From Hofstenia miamia (taxonomy: Eukaryota > Xenacoelomorpha > Acoela), in assembly GCA_004352715.1 (NCBI GenBank), contig SCFE01000020.1, forward strand, positions 1,666,633 through 1,730,632: a stretch of 64,000 nt of DNA. The letters run 5' to 3'. Position 1 is the stretch's first letter, and each line of letters opens with the position of its first letter. Both the position numbers and the translations under genes were made by a program. The notes under the pieces are model-generated. The model was not told the origin of the DNA and did no database searches. It saw only the letters and a list, made by a program, of their open reading frames with translations. This document shows, piece by piece, positions 1 to 12,784 of this stretch.

Positions 1-2435
1 AATAAGATGTAGGTGTAGCCATCATCATCCTTTGATAATTGTTCAATATCTGCATTCACTAATTAACTTGTTAAGCAATGTTAGTTGCCTTCTACACTCC
101 CTCTAAATTTCTTGAAATACACATTTTTGCCCATTGCAGCTAAGTTCATACAATTTTGCAGGATTATAAAGCTCTGCAAGTTAAAAATTTTAAACCTTTC
201 ATAAGCCTGAACATATCAAAATTCCGTCCTCTAGTGGGAAAATAATTTTTTTTGCTGTCATTGATGATATTTGGAGGGAACTCACACAAAAATTTGGCAA
301 TGGAATTTGAAAATTCAAAGTTTTTTAGAAGTTTATATAAATTTTTAATGAGCATGAATTTTTAAACCTTTTTTAAAAAAAATTTTTATTCATTTTTTCA
401 TACTAGTGATCTAAATTTTCATCAGAATTCTTTGAACTTTTAAGACAAAAATTTCACAAAGCCATAAATTTTTTTATAAAAAATATTATTTTGAAAACCT
501 GGGTTGGCATTTAGATATTAAACCTTAACTTTAGTAAGCTATAGCAACAGAAATTTTAAAGACATCACAGCTCTATTTGAATTTTTAAGTAGCAAATTTC
601 ACTCAAAAAATCTTGTTTCTCAGCATGTTTAGCTCTAAGATAAATATTACCTGAGTTAGGCTGACCAGATCTTGGCAAATTTTTCAGAAAAGATATTTTC
701 TTTAATAACGTTTTATATAATGAAGCTATGAATAAGAATTTTTGAAAGGAGATTCTAATTTTCTTGGTCCTGACCCAATACAGAAAGTTTTAAAAATTTC
801 AATTAAAAAAAACATTTTTTCAAAAATAAAAACTCAAAAATTGGAAATTTTTACTTTGAGATATTTGCAGTAATACAAGAAATAACATTCAAAAACAATT
901 GTCCCAAAATTCCCTGTCAATCTTCCATGATGGGAAATTTTCTCTTTTAAACATGAATATTACAAGATGGGTTAGTAATTTTTTAAAAATTATCAAAAAT
1001 CATTGAAGGCCAAAACAGAAATTAATAATAAAACACCAAATTGTAATTTTAAATTGGGTTTGTAAATTGCCATTTTTATATGAACCAAAATTTGGGGAAA
1101 TGATAGTTGTCTTGAAGAACGTACAAGGCTTTTTTGAGAAAGAGCTTACAGTTCATGATCAATCATTGGTGAAGAATCTCTGCTTACAAGTCTCCACAAG
1201 AAATAAAAATCTTTTCCCAATAAATTTAGTACAGAGAATATTGTTGGATTTTGTATGGACTGTATTTTACCAGACATTGACGCAACCTCAATTACATTAT
1301 AATGGCTTGTTACTTTTACAGAGGTCTATCCTGATGTATAACATCATGTTAAATTTCATATTATGGATGTTCTTATGGACAAATCCTTGGAATACAATGG
1401 TTTGCAAAATTTCCTAAATTTCAAATCTTGAATTTTAGAGGCTCTAACTTTGTCTTAACTGTTTTACATTCAATTCCATATTGCAATGATCTATGAAATT
1501 TTCTACCCAAAAATCTAAGAATTATACAGAATGATAGTTTCATTCTATTTGGGCTTGGACCAAAAATTTATGATGGCAATGTTTGAACCCTTTGCTTTTG
1601 CAATTAAGATTATCTTAATTTTCAACTTTTCTTCTCTTGAGAATGAAAAAATTCGTGAGAACTTTTTTGATGCTTGATTTTCTAGGAAGCTGTCGAATTT
1701 TGTATTTGAACTCATGGTCAATTAAGTGCTATGATATTGCCAAAAATTGTACTAAGAAGTCTAGCTTTATAAACATTTGAAATAATTTCTCTTTGTGTAG
1801 CAGAATAAGAAAATAGTAATGACACATACAGTGCATGACATATGCAGTTGGATGAGTATCAAAATAAAGATTTAAAAAGAATTCATATTCTTGGAAGTTT
1901 TTATAATTCAGAGTATGTCTTCCATGTATATACTTGCTTGATTTGCAATATATCAGTTTGCTCAAAGCAATGTTTGTCATTTTATAGATATTGAGCACAT
2001 TTTTTGATAAGTTATTGTATTATAGCATAGCATGTTAAAGGGCAATTGCGCAAATTGTTTTAGTTCACCATCTTCATTTCCTCTCCTTAAAACCATAGAA
2101 TTCATTGAAGCATATTTGAGCAACAATTTTTTAAGATAAAGGCATTAGTGAATTCAATGAGAATACTCCAATGCACATGAATGTCATGCATTATGTGCTA
2201 CAACCAATGAAGTTGAGCATCTATTGTTAACTTCAAATTGTTTGAATTTTTAAGAATAGGTTGAAAAAATATGTATCTAGAGGCATTATTCATTTTCAAT
2301 TTGAATTTTCCAAGACATAAACATCAAGTTTTGTAAAGCATTAATAAACCATTATGTAAGATGAAGTTCTAGTGCCTAATGAATATATGAGTCGGTGTTG
2401 TGAAAAACACCATGATACAATTTGAAAATCCTTTA

Positions 2436-2470
<35 letters not shown>

Positions 2471-3711
2471 GTTAATAACTTTTTAAGAAAATTTTAGTTT
2501 TGAAGTAAGCTTCAAAAATGTTCATCCCTTCAAACAATTTATATATTAATGATTTGAGGAACTTTATAAAATTAATATAGGTGTTCAAAAAGGACTTGAT
2601 TGAAATTTGTTTCTCTATTTTCCCTAAAATAGCAAACAAGCATCCAAAAACTGATAATTACCAGATATCATCACAACTCCCTTCATCTTCTCTAACAATT
2701 TTGGTAATTAGGAAGCCAATATTTTCACTCATTTCATTGCAGTGAATAATCAAAAGATTATATCTATAATATAATGTTAACAATTATGATTTACCTGTTT
2801 TATTGCAGGATTAGAACTTGTTTTATTAGACACAATCAATTTGATTTGCTTGTATAGATGAAAATCAGATATGGTATTTGCTAGGTCTTGAATAATAATA
2901 TTAGGTTTTCCGTTAGATGGTCACAGACAATTCAATTGAATAACTATTAAGTGAATTTCTTTCTGAACGTGCTTGTGATAATATATAGGCCTCAAATTTC
3001 CTTTTTTATTGTTGAAAACTTGCTTAAAGTTGTCAACTTCTTGATTTAATGAATCTATTGACTCAACATTGGTTCAGAGTTAAAAAATCTTTTTTTATTA
3101 TGCGAATTTCTATATATTTTAATATATCTATTAACTCGAATGCATTATGATATTGCTGCCAATCTACATACAATAACTATAATTTTTTTGTTTTCAATAA
3201 TCTTTGATAACTATGGTCACGTCATTTGCAATGCAATTTATCTCTAATATAAGGTATTACTGTACTTCTAATATTTCATAATTTCAACTATTTTGTGATG
3301 GAATTCCGATGTTTGTAATTTTAATCGCAGTATTTCCAGGGCTTCATAAGTAAGGTTCAGATAATCTAATCTCATTAGAGATGAAAATGAGTCTAGAAAT
3401 CGGGCCCATATCCAACACAAGCCCAATTTTTTGAAACTCAGACGCAATTCTGTTTAATCAAATATTTGATTTTAACCCAAACCCAAAATTCAGAACCAAG
3501 TTCATTTTGTGCACACTCTATATTGAAAAAGTAAAATATGAACTAAGGCAATTGAACATAAATTAATCCAAGCTTTGTTATACACAACCACTTGTGATTG
3601 AGCGAGGAAGGATTCAAGTTATGAACCAAATGGATTTGACAGATTTTCACATTGACTGACTGACACCATGTAAATTAGATGAAGTGATAATTAACGTCTA
3701 TCCTCTGTCAG
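1..3711. other. AT-rich intergenic stretch, no gene recognised
   Basis: The stretch is A/T-rich with many poly-A and poly-T runs on both strands. Short open frames occur, for example 1067-1417 (+) and 1729-1998 (-), but they have low-complexity composition, no recognisable domain and no supporting splice signals. I treat them as chance. Apart from the (TA)n array at 2438-2468 I see nothing to annotate. Confidence 0.6.
2438..2468. repeat. (AT)n microsatellite
   Basis: An uninterrupted AT dinucleotide run of about 31 bases. Many similar arrays occur through the window. Confidence 0.95.
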
Positions 3712-4550
3712 ACACTACCGTAAAGTAAAGTAAAATAAACCAGAAAATTATATATTTGGATTTTGCTTTACTTTACTTAAGACCTCGTACACTACCGTAA
3801 AGTAAAGTAAAGTAAAACATTTACTTAATTGCATAACGGAAATAAATAATTAGATAAAACCTAATTTATTTGAAAAAATTTCAACTCATAAATATTAGAA
3901 TGTATTTTGATTTATTTATGATAATGCATGCGAGGGCTATTGTGTGATTTAATAAAATGAATTATATAATATTAATGTGATATATATTAAGACTGCAATC
4001 ATTTGTTTACTCGGAAGATTTGGATGTTAAGAAGAACATTGGTCTAGTAAACAGAAAATCATCCCCAGCTTTAACATCAAATCAAATCTCTTTGAAATAC
4101 AGGTATTTATCATCAACTACACAATCATAGACTACTAAATTTAGTAGACTATGCTACAATCAATCACAATTTCACACTAGTAAACAATGCCGAACTATAT
4201 TTTTAATAGGTTTGGCGCAAAAATCGATTATTTAGAGCAAAGAACATTGTTTACCCCAATGAAGGATTTACAGCAACAAAGAACAAAATGTTGTAATTAT
4301 AGATTTAATTTATATCTTAGTTTGTGATAAATTTTCAGCGACTATCAAATTGAGATCAATGTTGTTTACATTATCTTACTTTACTTTACTTTACTTTACG
4401 GAAGACCTCGTACACTGCCGTAAAGTTCACCTAAAAATCGAACAGAGCCGATTCTGTAATTATCTAATGAAACTTTACTTTCCTTTACTTAGGGCCTCCT
4501 ACACTGCGTAAAGTAAAAATTTCTAACTTTACTTTACTTACCGGTAGTGT
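3712..4550. mobile_element. Self-nested MITE cluster with pentamer-repeat termini
   Basis: The cluster opens with ACACTACCG followed by TAAAG pentamers and closes with the inverted form, TTTACTTTACTTACCGG then TAGTGT, ending at 4550. Inside, the same opening recurs in direct orientation at 3789 (ACACTACCG), 4412 (ACACTGCCG) and 4501 (ACACTGCG). At the first two the preceding bases are GACCTCGT, and at the third GGCCTCCT. Each of these is itself preceded by a CTTTACTT-type pentamer run. So the locus is four back-to-back units, each starting ACACTRCCG-TAAAG and ending CTTTACTT-GACCTCG. No transposase is present, which makes it a non-autonomous family. I cannot assign the superfamily with confidence. 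A related cluster lies at 63539-63740. Confidence 0.65.
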
Positions 4551-5446
4551 ATGACCAGCCTATGGTTGCACACCATAGCATTTTTTAACTGTTACCGATA
4601 TTTATTGCATACCAAGTGAATCAAAGTGTAGTCACTATAGCCTGTGCATTACATTCAATGAAAAATGAGTTACATTACCTTCATGAAAAAACTCTTAGTA
4701 CATTATTGAAACCGATATGCTGCAACCAAGCATTCATAATTGAATAAATATAATATAACATCTATTTGGAATTCATTTTCATGAATACCCCCTCTAGGCT
4801 TCGGATGTTATTGAGTAACTGTATTACGCAATTTTATTGGTTTTACTCAATAATTTGCAAATTCTCAAATTTCACGTTTTGACTAAATCTTAACTTAATA
4901 TCTGTCAATTTCCAGAAATTTTATAGTAAATAAATGCGAAATCTGCACCTAACTTTCCAATCCAAATAGAATTAATTTGCATTGTCTGCAATAGTTTGCC
5001 GCTATAGTGCACATACGAATTTTATCCTATTTAAAGCGGATTTACAACCCACATCAACAAAAGTCTACTGTGGAACACATGAAGTGAGCAAGGGTTGTCA
5101 AGATGAAACAATTCTGCTTAAAAAGAAGACTGCAAAAATAGTGAATTTGATCATTATGACTCAATGTAGGGCTCAATTTTTTATCAAATTTAGCACAATT
5201 TTTCAATTACATTTTTCTGTTTTTTATTCAATAGAATACAAACCCTAACCCCCTCAGGTTTTCGGTAAACAATTTGAAAAATTTTAGAAACTAAGGTTGA
5301 GAGAAGCATTTTTGGGGTCACATTTTTAAAAAAAATTAGCTTGATCGCAATTGAGATGTTCACCTTCAGAAAATCAGATGTTTGGCCCTGGTATATAAAC
5401 AGAATGACTGGTTAAGCTATTTATTCTCAATGTACAAATTTTCTTC
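4551..5446. other. Intergenic, nothing recognised
   Basis: This is AT-rich sequence. An 88-codon open frame at 4982-5248 (+) has no recognisable domain and no clear splice or start context. Nothing else stands out. Confidence 0.5.
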
Positions 5447-5966
5447 TCAACTAACAACTAACCAGCTATTAGTTACAAAACTATTTAAATACACAAAATC
5501 GAAATTAAAAAAAAATGGAATAACATATTCTTGAAAAATAGTCTCATCAAACTGAAAATCAGCCTCATCACTGTTGACTAAGTAGCTTAGTCTGTCGCAT
5601 GTTGTTGCAAAGTGTCTTTTGCCGAAAGTTTCTCTATCTTCAATGAGCCTTTTAACATAAAAGACATTACCAGCATAATCATAGGAACACACTTTCAAGC
5701 AATATAAACAATGGAATTTAATGTCTTCCTGGTTAAAGTCTGAAGAACAAATTTGGGAATTTGCAAGCTTCAATGAAAATTTCTTAAGCATTTTATTTGC
5801 AATACCTTCAAGCTCTCTAGGGTATTGTAAACAAGCCTAAAATATATATGACGGTTCTCAAATTTAACAACAATGCAAACATAAATGTCAAAATACTGTG
5901 TTTCTTTCATCAGCCATTTCACCCCAAAGTAATACCTACCGCCGGTAGAGCGAAATACTCTATCCA
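5447..5966 (-). CDS. Unidentified gene fragment, two exons with a tiny intron
   Basis: I do not recognise the family. Exon a would start at 5966 after a strong acceptor (a T-run then TTAG). It encodes a stretch beginning DRVFRSTGGRYYFGVKW and is open to about 5869-5872. Exon b would start at 5836 after ATATATTTTAG and reads ACLQYPRELEGIANKMLKKF onward, with a cysteine cluster CLYCLKVC, staying open to 5447. Without splicing the two parts are in different frames. A GT-AG intron of 32 bp (5837-5868) or 35 bp (5837-5871) joins them in phase 0. The residue composition is more protein-like than neighbouring chance frames. Where the last exon ends and where the 5' exons lie is unresolved. It could also be a decayed mobile-element ORF. 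Confidence 0.4.
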
Positions 5967-6243
5967 CTAAAAAAAGAGTCGCCCCTCGTATATATTTTGA
6001 CCCAAAATACTAAAAAACCGCCGATCTTTGGGCACAAAAATGAAATTTTCTCAGACAATTTTCAAAATATTTACACTTGGTTACCCGAATAAATATTGTA
6101 CTTAATTAATCAGGGCAATTGTTTGCTATTTTAAGGATGTGCAGCAAACATAAACAATTGTATTTGTAGTGTATAATCAATATAGTTTCAAGCGTTTTTA
6201 TTTCCATATGCAACCGCAACTCTGACAACACAATACCAGAAAA

Positions 6244-6283
<40 letters not shown>

Positions 6284-6292
6284 TGTACATAT

Positions 6293-6475
6293 NNNNNNNN
6301 NNNNNNNNNNNNNNNNNNNNNNNNNNNNNNNNNNNNNNNNNNNNNNNNNNNNNNNNNNNNNNNNNNNNNNNNNNNNNNNNNNNNNNNNNNNNNNNNNNNN
6401 NNNNNNNNNNNNNNNNNNNNNNNNNNNNNNNNNNNNNNNNNNNNNNNNNNNNNNNNNNNNNNNNNNNNNNNNNNN
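6293..6475. other. Assembly gap (183 N) inside an AT array
   Basis: The gap is flanked on both sides by AT dinucleotide sequence with the same TACATATATGTACATAT motif. The missing bases are probably more of the same microsatellite or a small palindromic element. Confidence 0.9.
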
Positions 6476-8738
6476 ATATATATATATATACATATATGTA
6501 CATATATATATATATATTGTGCATTTTGCAATCCTGCACAAAATTTTGTATGCATTATGCACTTTGTGCAGTTGCGTTTTTTTGACTGCACACCAACCCT
6601 GATAATATTCCATTTAGAAACCCTTTGAAGCCTATAGCCCTGTGAAGACCATATACGATGCAAGCAGTATTGTGAAACTATCCAGCACATATATTTTCTT
6701 GAGAATGCATACAATATATGGGCTAATAAAATGCAAATTGCCCCAAAATCTAGCAAACATTTTTTTTGAAGAAAGGCAGCACTACAATGCGCATTGCCTT
6801 ACGATGCAGAAAGATTTCGTGACGGTATAAAAATGCAGGCCAATTTAGAGCAATTGCTAAAATTATTTGTTATGCCATGTATTAAGATAGGACGCGAAAT
6901 GAATTTTCGTATGCCATCGTGTGACATAAATACTTCGTAACAAGAAATATTTCTTGTAATGGTACTCTTCCATATCTGGTATGTTTGCAGGTACTGTTGA
7001 TTTTGCGTGATCGCCTAAATGTGTTCGTCAGAGCATGGCACTTTAATGAGATGAAAAGACTTGTTGAAGTGTTTTTGCATTTGACAATTTTTCCTCATTT
7101 TTTTGCCAGAGCTATAGCAGAACAAAAGAAGAATACAATATTATGTTTAATAATGCTAGGCTATGTTATGCAGTTTAATGTATCTGATACTTGATACCCA
7201 ATATATAAGTTTGAAGTTTCAAATCGATTATTTAACCATATGGAATACGAACAGAAAAATTTTTGTCCATTTTATCTCAGTAACAAAAGCTATTTTCTTC
7301 TCTAAAAACATGAATGAATGAACAGAGTGCTTTTATTGTTCTTAGAATGAAATCAGGTATTAATCATTATAAGATTAGAAAAAATTGATGAAAAATCCTA
7401 ATCTATTGCTTTTGTAATGAAAATAATCATAAATTATTAAAAAAATTGCTTTACAATATAATTGTGACAAGATTCTTTTTTCGTTTAACCTACTCCTAAT
7501 AAATGAGATAGGGTGATGAATTATAATTGCAATAATATAGGTTTGCCTCTTAAACTATTTTCAATAAAATACTTAGAATACATCTAACAATACAGTCAAA
7601 CAGGAAGATACATGTATTTATGCATTATAATTATTTGATTGAAAAATTGATTTTCTTGTGTATTGGCTTTTAAGTAATCGACGACCAATCCTATTCCCAA
7701 AAGTGAGATCAGTTTCAATTTTTTCAATAACTCCTACTGCCCATTGGTATTAGTAATATGCAATTCAAGAAAATTATATATTATCATATAACACTAAATT
7801 GACTTTTAATCAATTAGAATAAACCTACGCTTAATCTTGTCGAGCACTTTTGGTGTGTGCCCAAAGAGAAAGGCATACTTGTTGGAAATCAATTAACAAA
7901 TGAAAGCTATCATGTAACAAAAAATATCTGGTAAGTACTGTAAAGTTAATTTTTCATTTTTTCTTCAGTGTGGTTTGAGTAAAAACTAGTTTTTATTTTT
8001 TTGGACCTCCTAAATTGTCGATGGTGCAATTTGCAATGCAATTTATACTTATATTGCATCGAAATATATTAAATTACAAATCTCATATGTTACCTCTATA
8101 GCAAAAATACTTTGATCAACAAAAACATTTGGCGTAAGCCTATAATGTGCAGTTAATATGTAAAAGTTTTTTAATTAGGAGAATATGGAACTTTGGGAAC
8201 ACCACTAAAGAGTGCAAAGAAAATTTTTATCAATGATGACTTTTTGTATTAGATCAATGCCAGTAACATTTAATACATTTCCTAGATTTTCTCATATTCA
8301 TGTTCAATCACCTGAACAAGGGCGGACAGATTGTCGTACCCATTACAGCCCACATCCTCAATATAGTAAATGTGCTAAATTAGACTTTTTAATTCTAACG
8401 GACATGGATGATATTTTCCATTAAAAAAAATTTCCCTAATATAAAAAGAGCACGAAAAATTGATTCACATAGTATTTCCACTTAATATAGTCACATCAAA
8501 CCTATTGAACGAAAAAATATTTTGAAATGCTAAAGTAGATTGAACCTCAATTTTCGTTTTCTTGAAACATCTTCTATTGATTGTAAATTTGCTAACATGT
8601 TATAAAAAATTATTCATAGGGTTAACGTTATTACAAAAATTTGTTATCAATTTTTTATAAAATTTGAATAAAATCTGATGATTCAGAGAACATTTTTCTA
8701 ATGTAACGTATTTGCATGCAAGAATGTAGCAAAGTCGA

Positions 8739-8741
<3 letters not shown>

Positions 8742-8777
<36 letters not shown>
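8742..8777. repeat. (AT)n microsatellite
   Basis: A pure AT run of about 36 bases. Confidence 0.95.
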
Positions 8778-8780
<3 letters not shown>

Positions 8781-10776
8781 GTGACAGACGTCCTGATAGG
8801 GGTTAAATGCATTCGAGGAGAATGAAAATTTCAGGCTTTCTAGTGTTAATACCAGTATTCAAATTCAATATAGTTAAGTTATCAATACCAGTATTTCGAA
8901 GTTGCAAAGCTTTGCAAATTCAAGATGAACGTGGGATAAATTAATAACGTTTGTAATTTTCCTTAATTCAAATACATGCTACTTACACACCTAATCATCG
9001 CAATATATTTATATAATACAAACTAAAATCAAAACCATATTATGCGTGCTGCAATAAAAATGTGGATTAGCAAAGTCGAATTTGGATTGGAATTCAATTA
9101 GATTCCAAATTGGACGTGATTTTAGAATTTTGATTTGGAAAAAATTGGATGATATAGAAAAATATGTCCAATGGACGCCAAGCTGTCAATAATTGCTGTT
9201 TATAAAGTTTATGCCTGTTTGATAGTATTGCTGTACATAAAATGAATTCAATGAATGCTTAAGAAGTCTAAACTAATTTTTTGGTACTTATGCTGCGACA
9301 AAATCTGAGTTTGCTCACGCACTCATAGCCAAGACTCAAACAGTTTTTATTCAGAAAACAAAATGTTGCAGGGTAGCAGTTGTTCCCATGGACATTAGAT
9401 GCCTCATTATCTGACCACTAGGAACAGAAAGAATTTGAATATTTTTGAAAAAATCGAATTTCTCATTGAAAAAATTTCTTATTTGCACAAGGATAAGCCG
9501 CAGCACAAATCTTCATCATTGCATGAGAATGGCCCAACCATGCAAAAGTCTTTCAAATTTCAAAACAGGGATGTTAAAAAATGTAGAAAAATCATTTTGC
9601 TGCTTAAACGTAACACTAGTAGACATAAGCTTATAAACAAGGCCACTCTGGTTTAAGTGTGTAAATAGTTAAAATTTGAATGAGCAAATGTTTGTTGTAA
9701 TTATTGTGATTTAGGTGATTCATTCGTTCAATGCTGTGCATTCACTACAACAAAGGGCTGGTACTCTAAATTTATAATAATATATGGTATTGATGTTTGG
9801 CAATTGCTTGATATCTTAAGCGAGATTATACTATTAATCGCTCATTTCAGAAATTCTCTTATTGTGCAATAATATGATATAATACAGCTTTTATAGGTGT
9901 CGTTATTTAAACGAAAAATTTATTTCCTTCTCACACCCATCCCATTGAAGTGAAGCCAACTTAAACTTTAAAGTTCTTGCGATTTCTTGCAAATTCCATG
10001 CTAATGCTTGAAAGCAAATTTTATGTGGCGTTAATAATAATTAAAATATTTAGCTTGGTTCTTAAGTGTAAAATCTGGAATGGTCTTATACTAGTTTACA
10101 TAATCTTGCCGGACTTCGATAAAAAATTTAATAGTTTGATTTTGAGAAAATATTTTTGTTAGTTTTCTGTCTATCATGTAATGTGATACATTGTAGTTGC
10201 AGTAAAAATCGTTCTTTGATGATAAAAACCAAAATGTTTGTTCCACTGATATACATTAAAATGCAAATAGAAGTTATTTCAAATTTTGAGTTGGTATCAC
10301 TTCCATGCGATTGGCTGGAATGGTTGAGTCATGACAAAGTACTTCAACTTTGTCACTTAAATTGTTTTTGTGAGACGCCATTCTTTGCATTAGAAGATCA
10401 TGTCCAATTTCCAAAATTGAGCTCAGTCTCGGTTTTTTCGTTATCTATCAGGATTAGTAAAGCACTATTAATTATTAATTTATATATTTAGTAAAACAAA
10501 AGCAAGAATTTTAGTCATACAAGGTGAAATGTCTGGAAAACATTTTGGCTGACTCAGGGTTGCAAAGCTAATTCAGTATGCTTTCTAAACTGGGAATACA
10601 TTGTATACCACCTTCGTTGTCAAGTGTCAATATAATTATTTAGCCATATTGAGGCTGATAATAAAATATTTGCTACAGTTCATCTTTAAGGCAATTCAGT
10701 ATTAAAACCTAGAAATAAGCAAAGGCCTGTTATGTCACACAACAGACACAATACAACACAAAAATGCCATTAATTA

Positions 10777-10811
<35 letters not shown>

Positions 10812-12640
10812 NNNNNNNNNNNNNNNNNNNNNNNNNNNNNNNNNNNNNNNNNNNNNNNNNNNNNNNNNNNNNNNNNNNNNNNNNNNNNNNNNNNNNNNNN
10901 NNNNNNNNNNNNNNNNNNNNNNNNNNNNNNNNNNNNNNNNNNNNNNNNNATATATATATATATATATATTGGTATTTGCCATTTTCTAATGCATATTTCA
11001 GTAAAATATATTTTAGAACTTACCTGTGCCATTCGTTGCAATCAAATTAAATTACGAGATATACAATTAAGTGCTAACTATACAAGTGTTTTATAGAAAT
11101 TCTTTATTGCTAAATTTGATGTAATGCCATTTTTGTAAGTTTAAGCTTAACTAAAGAATTGCAAAACAACAATAATATATTCTTATACTGTTATTATATG
11201 TTATTTATATTAGGGTGGAGTGAATAAAAGTTTTCTTTGCTTTTTCAGAAAGAGGTTCTAAAGAGCTGCCTCTACTTCTAAAACCACACTTTTTTATATT
11301 TTTATGTAATTGATATCTGAACACTACTGGCTACCCTCTATTTTTATTTGCAAAGGGACAAAATTGTAAATACTCCGAATGTCCTCAATTGTTATAGCTA
11401 TGTCCCCATGCGGCAGAACATTTTTTATAACCTCAAAAATCTAAGAAATCTTCAAAGGTTTTGCTTGTTCCTTTGTCAAAAGAATCGCTTAAATTTTCCG
11501 AGTATTAGAATTACATACAAGTAAACATTTGCAAGTAAAAATACGGGATAGCGAGCATGGTTAAGATGACAACTACATAAAAAAATGAAAAGTGTGGTTT
11601 AGAGGTAGAGGCGACTTCTTAGAACGTCTTTTCTCAAATTTAAAATAATAGTTTTTTCTCTCTACACCAAATTGTATCTTTGACAATTGTATATGACTAT
11701 GGAACTATGGTAAATTTTCAATTCATCCACTTCAATTATTTGTTGCATTTAAAGTAAAATATGGGGTTTCAGTTCGAACAAAAGACAATGACATCTTGTT
11801 TCAGATTTTGTGCTTTATTTTTGACAGTTGTCAAAATGAGCGTTGAACTCAACGCATAAAAATAGCGTGATTGTTTAACATTTATGATCAAGGCTGTAAC
11901 TAATAAAGTCAGGAGATACAAAAAACCAGAAAGTGAGAAAACGTTTCTCACTACAACATATTTCATAATACTTACTTCAGATATGGAATCGGGTCCAACA
12001 TTTTAGGATCCGATCGGATCTGATCCAATCAGAATTTCTAAAAGAATATAAATAAGTATTCTAACAATAAATAAACATGGAATTAAAATATATTTATGTT
12101 TTTTTCAAATGCGAATAGAAAATTTTAAGCGCTTCAACACTGTCGTAAGATCAAAATTTGACATATACGATATACTGGGCAGGACAGAGTCAGGCATATG
12201 CGAATGTATTGGAAGATGGACGACTTACAAAATAGTGCATGCATATCAACTCAAATGCAGTGAATCCTATATAACTTAAAAGCGATGTGTGGAAAATCAA
12301 TATTAAATTTTGAAATATTACAATATTAGCAAATACTCTTTTATTACTACAATCTAATTCAGTCAATTTTGGTCAAACCAACCCAAAAAATTCAAGAAAT
12401 GATTTTGTCAACGTTCATAAAATCGGTCTAAAATTTTCAGCCAATGTCCATCTACGTTTGAAATAGATTGCTTCTTTTATCTGTAATTGTCCACCCACAA
12501 GAAGCAAATCTGTTTTCTAAAATTGTAATCAGCTATAATCATAATATATTTATAGAGTTTAAATAGTTGAGTTTCTTATGGTATTACCTCTCTATTAATT
12601 TTATTATGTCCAATTCCAAAAATGACCAATTCTTAGTACT

Positions 12641-12655
12641 AGATAAGATAAGATA
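12641..12655 (-). repeat. CR1-like 3' terminal tandem tail
   Basis: Three copies of AGATA on the plus strand (TATCT on the element strand) lie directly after a GAATAAAGAA stretch. Short 3' tandem repeats are typical of the CR1/L2 group and mark the probable 3' end. Confidence 0.6.
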
Positions 12656-12784
12656 TTCTTTATTCAGATAATATTTTCAATTACAAAACTGGTTATTATC
12701 TGAATAGCGTCAAGAATGATAACAAATAACTATATTTACAACAAAAATAGGACTACAAAATCTGTTCTGTTCAGGCTATGGAAA

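Larger units (their letters stand above)
6107..11969. other. Intergenic block with AT arrays and two gaps
   Basis: No gene is supported here. AT arrays lie at about 6249-6292, 6476-6517, 8742-8777, 10780-10811 and 10950-10969. N gaps are at 6293-6475 (183 bases) and 10812-10949 (138 bases), both bounded by AT arrays on each side. Open frames such as 9399-9656 (+) and 10156-10491 (+) show no domain. Confidence 0.5.

Noticed and set aside
1067-1417. 116-codon plus-strand open frame
   Set aside because: Composition is consistent with random AT-rich sequence, with no domain, splice sites or start context.
6106-6756. Long open frames crossing the N gap at 6293-6475
   Set aside because: They consist of AT-array translations (Tyr-Ile repeats) and unknown residues from N. 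The same applies to frames across 10812-10949, 24356-24704, 38426-39425 and 61386-62385.
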